NCBI GenBank assembly: GCA_026929865.2
Contig: CM049400.1
Coordinates: forward strand, 20,478,501-20,542,500
DNA from: Hyperoplus lanceolatus
Taxonomy: Eukaryota; Chordata; Actinopteri; Uranoscopiformes; Ammodytidae
Length of the DNA: 64,000 bases
Direction of reading: 5' to 3'
Shown: positions 56,401 to 64,000 of the stretch, one piece after another
Position numbering within the stretch: the stretch's first letter is position 1
Layout of the letters: each line of letters opens with the position of its first letter
Translations under genes and position numbers: made by a program
The notes under the pieces: model-generated
Databases searched by the model: none
Told to the model about the DNA's origin: nothing
Seen by the model: the letters and a program-made list of their open reading frames with translations, nothing else

Positions 56401-59400
56401 CACATGGGTGGTATCAATCTTTTCATTTTAGTCTTGGAGTTAAAGTGAATAAGTGCTTTTTTCCTCTTTAACCAATAAAGATGATATATTATTACAAAAT
56501 GAACATAGGCCTAATGGCTTGAAAGTGGAAAAAAGTGTGCAGTTAGTGTGGGCTGTAATGCTGTCAACAGATCCAGTGTTGTTTCTGCAGTTCAGATGTG
56601 ACACTTTAAAGATTTGACATGTGTGCACTGTTCTTGACTCCTCTCACGGTCTACGTTCACTTGCATCGAGCATTATTTAAAACTCTGACAGATTTTTTTC
56701 AAGTTCATCCAACTGTTCTCTTCTCTCCTCTTCCTCCACTATAGCTTTCACGCTTGTGTTCAGATGGGTGCAAAGAACATGGCTGTGTGCAGCTGAACTG
56801 GAATATATCACATACAGTATGGTGGGAAGGCAGAGGCGCTCACTGTGTGTGGCAGAGACCTACCCTTGGATTCATTTATGCGATGTGAATTAATGGCTCA
56901 CTGGAGTGTGGCTGACGCCCTTTAGTATAACCGAACCCACAAACTACGGCACAGAGCAAGATGAGATCCCTGCTGCATTAGATCACCCCCCAAGCTATAC
57001 AGAGATGGAAGATGCAGAAATAAATGCTCTTGTCAACCAAAGTCTTCTTTTTATTTTTGTCCGTCTGATGAAATCCTCAGCAGATGAGTACTTTAGTAAC
57101 AACTTTTTTTAATGTCCTTGATTTGACTATATCCCATATAACCCATCCCTCATGATTAACCCTGGGTTCAAACTGCGAAAAAGGTCCAGAGGAATCAGGC
57201 ACCCATCATCGCTATCCCTCTTCTGCGGCCAAAAAATTTGCTATTCTGGGAATATGCTATCTTTCTTTGTCACATGCTGTACCCCACTAGGTTTTTCTTG
57301 CTTGTCATTTTACCTGCATAATAGACAGTGGACACAAACGTTTTGTGTGTGTGTGTGTGTGTGTGTGTGTACATTCCTGTGTGGGTGTGTGTGTGTGCAT
57401 GCATGTGCGTCTGTCTGTTTTTCAGTCCCTTGCTTCCCTGAATTTGATTAATATATTCTATTGGTTTCAGTCTTGCAGTGTGATTGCAGCCTACACAAAT
57501 ATGGGTTCCATTCAGAAAGCCACTTTGGTCAAGTAGCAGCACACATCTTATTTTAAACGGCAAGCATTATTGCCTCTATCCCCAGTGGGTAGCGAGCGAG
57601 GGAATCAATCAAGCTTTTATTTCTGTAATTCCAGGTTTAGTCCTCTCAAGGAACAACTCCATATGAGCACAGATAGCAATTGGCAGTGTGATGGTACCTG
57701 CTTGGGTATTGATTTTCAGCTTTGTGTTGTTGACTGTGGTATTGTCAAAACCTGCTCAGTCTGGAGCCAAATCACAGTTTATCTGTGCTTCTACAGTACC
57801 TCTGCTAGGGACAACACAGAAATTGAGCCAATAGGCTGCCTCAGTAGTATATCTTAGGGACTAGAATGTGTAATGAGACTGGGGCACTGATTTGGAAACA
57901 ACCTGAGCTACAGAGATTTCAAATTGAACTTTATCTTGTTTTCTGAGTAACAGAAGTTGAATAGTAAAGCGAAAGTGCTTTACTTCTTCAGTAGTTTAAC
58001 CAGATGACACACTGATTACAGAATCTTAAAAAGGTATTGTTACTATTGGCAGTGATATGCCGCCTGTTTTAGCATCAATAAAACACAGCTACACAAGGCT
58101 GGCAGCCTTTACTTCATGTTTCACTGTGTGTGCCATCTGCTTGAGTGATGTAGGGAATCTTTACAACATAAAACATAAGGAGGATGCTTTTCTTCCAGCT
58201 CTAATGAAGCATTCAGTTTGTCTCACAATGGCAGACTGAGCAAGGGAAACACTGAAGTAATAAACATGTTGATCCCTTTGACGGCAGCAAAACAGAATCA
58301 TTCAGACAAAAGGGATTTGTGATGTGTTACTGCTGACAAACACTGGAGCCAAAAATATCCCTGCTGAGGCAAATGATGAGCTCAACTTGGGTCTTGAATT
58401 ATAAGTTTTGGTACTTTTAGAGAGGTAGGAGAGGCAATGAACACAGGCATCATTTCACAAGATTTTACAATTCAGTTTTTATGCTTTGCTTTCAATACCA
58501 TGCGTACTAGGCCACAGGCAACAGGTAGCCCCAAGGTGCTGTATTAGCGTACATTCAGGTCGACCCTTTTAACCACTTGGATGAAATAAATATGTTAATG
58601 ATATTTCGACTAAATATTCTTAAGTCTTTTTCAAGTTGCGCTTCTGTTTCTGAATCAAAACAACAACATGGGCATGGCAAGAAAGATAATATAGAAAGGG
58701 TGTCTAGGTGGCTGAGGGGTTACTGTGCCACATAATTGCAACATTGCTGGCTGGACATAAAACAGCTTGTAAATAACTTTAAAATTGGTAAGACACACAA
58801 AAAGCTTTTGAAACAGTAAATATTGTTCAAGGAACTGAATTATATTTAGTTTCTATCCAACATAATGAAAACATGTTAATTAACATAGCTGGCAAGTCGC
58901 ACAAATCTTGATTGGGAAAGCATAATCAAATGTTTGTGTCCCAGTGAGCCATGACAGTGTGACAGGGAACCAACATGCACAATACCAGCAACCCCGAAAC
59001 TTAAGCACATAAATGGAATTCAGCCATCATGATGTTATCACTTACATCTGTGCTTTTTTTGTGGCACAAGCTTTCTGGAGCTAATATGTTGCTAAAACAA
59101 TATCAAGAACTACTGTTGTGTTTTTTGACTTGTACACCATGAATCGGTCTTCATTTTTAAAATTATTTTTAAAAATCAATAACAAAAGAAAAAGACACAG
59201 GAAGTCATTTTACAACTAGAAATAGGTAATTTACTATTCAGGTAAAAAACATTAGTAAATACTCTAATGAACCTACTTTTGGAGTGTCTTCAAGTAGGAT
59301 CATGCCTGACAGCAGTCACTTCATATTTAGCTGCAAAGCAGTGACCTTGAAACAAGACGGAACTGTGTATTCTGATCACTGGACAATTTGTCTCTCCAAT

Positions 59401-60601
59401 TTCGATTGCGATTCCTGCAGTCCATCACTGTCACAAGCTCAATATTGATCAGAGACTGATGTGTCTCATGTTCCCAGTTAGTTGTCTCCTGCTTATCCTC
59501 ATTCATTCTTATGGGAGCTTTGCATAATGATATCTGCGACATCAGAACTGTTAAATAAAAAAGGATCTTCATGTATTATTTCCAGTGACAATAACAACAG
59601 AATAGCTATCATATTGAGTGCACTACAGAAGTTCAAATATCTTTATTTATGGATCTTTGTGAGAAGGCACAGACAAATGATTTTCATTTAACTCCAGTAG
59701 TTCAAAGAGACAACATGTCATCTCTGTGAGACATCTCATGGTAGGGGACAGAAGGATGGCAAGGAAGGACAAAAGCCCTCCGGAGTGCGCTACTAACAAA
59801 ATTCAGAAGTATGGCGTATAATTAGTCTCAAAATTCCGTCAGCTTAAAGAGGCACAAAACTACTATAAAAAGGGACTCACAACACTACAAAAGATACATA
59901 CCCTCAAAGAGACACTTGTGTAAACTGTGTTCAGCTCCCCCATTCAGAACATTTTAAACCTTCCCCTGCCAGTATTTGAAAGTTAAATATCTAAATTGAT
60001 AGTTGTGGTATTAATGGTATAGCTTACCAATCTCCCACTCAATAATATGTAGATAATGTAGGTTTCCGACAAAACCTTCATAACGCAGCCTGGAGCACTT
60101 CACTGTACAAACTAGCAGCAGGAAATTACGTCAGACTGTACCCAGAATTGTCTCAAATCATCCTGAAAATGTCTGAGGTCTGCTACATATCATGAGAGGA
60201 ACATCCATCTCATTTAAATAAGTCAACAATTGCAGAGTATTTAGATTTTGGGCTCAGCAGACATGGGTTGCCTCCGCGGTAGACGCCTACTGGCTTGTTG
60301 GTTTTCTGCTGATTGACTCAGCGGGCTCTCATTACCACGGGAGTATGGGCTGTAAATGTTCTCACTCCCTCTCCTGTTTACTCTCAGGTTACATTGTGGT
60401 TGGGGAATGTCACTTCAATGCCAGTTTTGTTTTCCTCTCAAACTGAGAGCATTTACCACATTGGAATATTTATATTATAACATGCTTTATGTGTTATTCT
60501 GACTATAATTATATATTATAAAATGCCTGGCTCTACCACATCAAAGAGCCCTGAGAATTCATTTCTCAGCGCGAACAGGAATCAATTCAAGCTCTGCTCT
60601 T
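56401..60601. other. No supported gene; one microsatellite
   Basis: A (GT)n array of about 13 units lies at 57344-57370, with GT-rich DNA to about 57410. It creates the cysteine/valine- and histidine/threonine-rich frames on both strands. The 68-codon frame at 56906-57112 has a PPSYTEMED stretch but no recognised family. No exon is supported. Confidence 0.45.
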
Positions 60602-60895
60602 TTAAAGCAGGAGTCAGCGAATCTAGAGAATGCTTGTTGTCAAAATATGTATTTTTCAAAATCAGTGAATATCTCATTCCACCATAACTAGCATGATGCT
60701 AGCTATGGTGGGCCCCCTTTGTTTAAATATGTGTTTATATACCAGTTTACAGAGCCTAGGCTGTGTTCTAATACCCGATTTGTTCTCAGCGCACACACAG
60801 TAAGGACAGGTAGTGGATTGTGAGGAGATATTCAATGAGTTTGACAAAAATTGAATTTGACAAGCATTCTCCAGAATCACTGACTCCACCTTTAA
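60602..60895. mobile_element. TTAA-flanked MITE of 294 bp with long inverted ends
   Basis: Left: TTAAAGCAGGAGTCAGCGAA, then AGAGAATGCTTGT. Right, read as complement: TTAAAGGTGGAGTCAGTGAT, then GGAGAATGCTTGT. Similarity extends about 80 bp inward, through TGTCAAA and GTGAATATCTC / TTGAATATCTC. It is non-coding. Confidence 0.8.
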
Positions 60896-62739
60896 CTAAC
60901 AGGTCGAGTCGAGAGTGGGCGGTATTTAAAAAGAAAATACAACCTCTCCTTCTGCTAAGGATTATCTGCTCATCCAGTTTCACATACTTATGTGACATTT
61001 TTTATCTGAGGTTGTGAAGAAATACGCAGCTCTCAATTTCAAGCTTTTGTGTTTGACAATTTTAACAGGGGGTAATTGGTGAGTAGTTGCGTTGGTGGAT
61101 TGAACAAAAGCTACAGAGAATTGTAAGTTGTTCACATAATAGATACAAATTGCCATCTTGTCAGTATTTATTTGACAGCAGACAAGAAGCAACTTCATTT
61201 TTGAATGTTTAACACCATAGGGGCATGTTGAGAAATGCAAATGTTGTTCATGAATCTGATGAACAGGACAACAAGTGCATTGCATCTCTACAGTACCTAA
61301 CGCTTAAGCTTATTGGCCACATATCCTGTATATTTATTTCCATTTCAAATAATTCTGATAACTACATTTCTTCTGAGAGTTTATTTGACAAATGTGGAGT
61401 GCTATGCAGTTTAGAGCCTTCCGATGTATCATAAAACAAAGTCAGAAACTGCTACCACATGTTTTCAAAGGATTACATCTTCCTCGCCAAAAGCATGAAA
61501 TGAAATGAATGAAAGACAAAACAGAAAAATATCTAATTCCAACCCCTTGCGGTGCACTGTGGGCTTCAAGCAGTTTACATTAATTAACGTGCCATGCAGC
61601 CGAGGCTGCTTCTTGAATGACAACGTTTTCCTCATTTGCTTCAGGAGCTCTTATCAAAAGTGATAGACCTGGCAAGATCAAAGCTCAGCCTAGTGGTTTT
61701 CCCTCAGGCACTTTTTGACTGGGCAAGCAAGCTTTTAAAGGACCTGTGACAGGCACATTGACTTTGAAGCGGATTAGTATTGTTACCGTCTCATGTTGCA
61801 CAATGATGTTCACAGCATACTATCCCCAGAAGTCAGTGGTTTTAACTATCTGGCCAACTGAACCTTACATGAATTTCCCAGTTGTGAAATATTTGTTCTC
61901 ACAATTTCAGAGCAGCCCCTTGAGCCCCGTAGTGCTGCACTAAAATCATAATGAACCTGTATGCCCTGAAAGGCTGCCGCTGATTAAACTTATTAAGCTT
62001 TCTTTTTCATGTCCCCAAGGAAAGATTGATTACCTTTTAATATATATATATATTATCTCCCAACAGTGATATGAAATCTCACTCTGAAAAATGCTTCTCC
62101 AGCAATTTATCAATGGAAACATCAGATGCAATCGTGATCAGATGCAATCTATGGCTGCAGCACACTTTAAATCTGCAGCTGAATAACTGCCTCAGTGTTT
62201 TTTGTCTTCTCTGAAGCAAACTTATTTACACCTTAGATCTTTTTTTGATACATTTGTACAAAAATCAAAGTTTATAAAGAATTTCTTGAAATAAGGCTTT
62301 AAAGTTGAGACTGAAAGTTTGTGTTTGACCCTTCGAAACAGTCGTTTCGACTAAAAAGAGCCACAAGATCGGTTAAACGGCTCTTTTTTAACCTCTGTAA
62401 AATTATTATTTTTAAAAAGGGGTTGGGCACCTTATAATACTCATTGATTGCATTTTACATTTCAGAAACAAATTGAAAAACATGTCTTCCCAATCCACCA
62501 CAATATAGTCCCGCTCAGATATTTTTCTAAAAAAGAAATTCATAAGCATACTTAGGAAGTTCATGTTCATGGCAAAATATTGAGTTACTACCAACATAAT
62601 TACATACTGTATATTCCTGATCAATCAGATTGATTTTAAATCACCTTTCACAAATAGAAAAAGGTTTAACTGACTAAAATAAATCAAAGATCTACTACAA
62701 TGCCAGTTACTCTAATTAGTAACACAAATGTGAATTCAA
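60896..62739. other. No supported gene; one pair of hairpins
   Basis: Two adjacent hairpins occur at 62333-62350 (TCGAAAC / GTTTCGA) and 62353-62388 (AAAAAGAGCC / GGCTCTTTTT). A short (TA)n lies at 62038-62053. Short frames have no domain. Confidence 0.45.
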
Positions 62740-62740
62740 T

Positions 62741-63357
62741 AATAGGCCTTTCACACCAAAATGAACCAAGAGTCAGTTCCAGGCTGGTGTTGGGGTCAGT
62801 TCAAAACTGGTTACAACCTTATCCCAGTTATGAACCGGTTGGCTTCACATCGACCGGAGACAGCCATGGAGCCGGCAAGAGAGCAACGTCATGACGTCAC
62901 TGTAAACGTGTGTGTACGTCGCCCGACGCCGCTGCTCTTGTGGCTAACGCTAAAGCTACCGCTAGCTTTAAGCACAACAACAGCGGCGAATACGTCTTAT
63001 TTTTACACGTTAGCTCTCGCTTTGCTTTCTTAACCAAACAGGACCCATACAGCGTATTCTCGCCGGTCAATTTGATCGCTACGTTCGGTAATTATGTTAT
63101 GTTTACGTCTCGTAGTAGCGGTGTTTTTAAACATGGCGGGCATGAGGTTGTAGTTGGTCTGGTTGGTCAGGATAATCCCTCCCCCGGCCGCTGGCGCAAG
63201 CGGTTCACTTCAAACCCTGCTCAATCCTGGGGTATGAGTTGAACCGGTTTTTACGGCCCGGAGCAGGCTTTCTGGCAGTGTGAAACCAAAACACTGGCTC
63301 TAACTCCGAACTAGCCCAGAACTAGCACCGATTTTGCGGCGGTGTGAAAGGCCTATT
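62741..63357. mobile_element. MITE-like element of 617 bp
   Basis: AATAGGCCTTTCACACC and its exact complement form the ends. The interior has inverted pieces (CCAAAATGAACC and related, ACTGG / CCAGT types) and a GC-rich centre with AACGTCATGACGTCACTGT, which contains CRE-like TGACGTCA at 62892-62899. The frames at 62700-63242 fall inside it and are not genes. The target duplication is not clear. Confidence 0.75.
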
Positions 63358-64000
63358 CGAGGACAAACTGATTAATTAAAAAAGTTGTAACATGTCTCAT
63401 GGCTTTCTTTAAAAGTTGTTTGAGTGAGTAAGGGTATAGGATTAACACAGACAGGTTAAGTTACATTTCAAGTTCAGGGGCAATTCAATAGGAAGTGAAT
63501 CAATCTGAGGATTAATTGTTGCACCACATCCTGAGCAGCAGACACTCGATACAGCCAGAGGGAGAGACTGCTATAATGGAAGTGAAATACAGACAGCACA
63601 CAGCTATAGCAGCTTAACCCTCAAAGCTCCAACTACTTGTTTTTTGGCTTATCAACAGGCTGCGAAAAACATTTAGTGACGGGAGATCAGCTTCAGAGCT
63701 ATACTAGTATTTGGGTCAACGCTAAACTATACATTTGTCCTTGAAAATGATGATATTGTATGTGATGTATGCTGTGTAAAAAAAATGCAGAAAGAAGAAT
63801 TTAGGTAGTCAAAGATGTGTTTATAAATGCCGCATTTTACACTTGAGACCTCATACAGCATATGAAGATGTAGTCATTAATTAATGTAGAGGTTTTGGTT
63901 TGACATTCAGCTAATTGCTCTGTGATTTGTTGTGTTGTTTTATCTCCTTGTGCCTCCTGAATTGCATGTTTCAAAAACAAAAGCTGAAAAACACATGAAT
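63358..64000. other. No supported feature
   Basis: AT-rich DNA to the window edge; nothing recognised. Confidence 0.45.

Noticed and set aside
56906..57112. A 68-codon frame with a PPSYTEMED stretch, possibly an exon
   Set aside because: The PPSY motif alone is not enough; no family match is recalled and no acceptor or donor pair fits.
57152..57563. Cysteine/valine- and histidine/threonine-rich frames on both strands
   Set aside because: They are translations of the (GT)n microsatellite.
62700..63242. Three overlapping plus-strand frames of 64-110 codons
   Set aside because: They lie inside a MITE-like element with inverted ends; none has a domain.

Overview
This window is vertebrate nuclear DNA, almost certainly from a ray-finned (teleost, probably percomorph) fish. 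It holds one spliced gene with a fish-type LysM-domain product in a compact intron-exon layout. The rest is AT-rich non-coding DNA full of repeats of fish type: tRNA-derived SINEs, hAT elements with 8-bp target duplications, a Tc1 element, PIF/Harbinger- and TTAA-flanked elements, a Ty3/gypsy remnant and long microsatellites. There is no operon structure, and nearly every other open frame is a chance frame or lies in a repeat.

Layout. 1-2384: a 130-bp tandem repeat and low-information DNA. 2385-5075: a hAT element with a BED-finger start, split by a second hAT element (3225-4661). 5076-7000: mostly unique DNA. About 7030-12300: a decayed hAT-like block carrying three separate insertions (PIF/Harbinger-like, a long-TIR element and a TTAA element), the last containing a foldback. 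12516-15280: no recognisable feature. 15289-20290: the lysmd4 gene, with a LINE remnant inserted antisense in its last intron right up to the splice acceptor. 21348-22615: hAT element. 22624-26635: mostly unique. 26636-29150: an older repeat interrupted by a MITE and a rearranged Tc1 element. 29735-32429: SINE, (AAT)n, and a hAT element whose right end is duplicated in tandem. 33617-36607: MITE end, SINE, palindrome with telomere-like repeats, and a Ty3/gypsy pol remnant. 36608-44172: mostly unique. 44173-47187: a SINE containing three hAT elements one inside another. 47188-52462: MITE and SINE. 52463-53967: a hAT element containing a TTAA element. 53976-64000: unique DNA with a few MITEs and dispersed repeats.

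Functional content. lysmd4 is the only gene I can support. It encodes a 267-residue single-pass membrane protein with one LysM domain. The roughly 44 kb after it carries no exon I can recognise. It may be intergenic DNA or the introns of a neighbour with small exons, and I cannot tell which. The main interest is structural: target duplications and matching termini let several insertions be ordered in time, and three elements have unusual rearrangements (an inverted-duplicate Tc1, a hAT with two right ends, and a LINE remnant touching a splice acceptor). I did not find a convincing new gene system.
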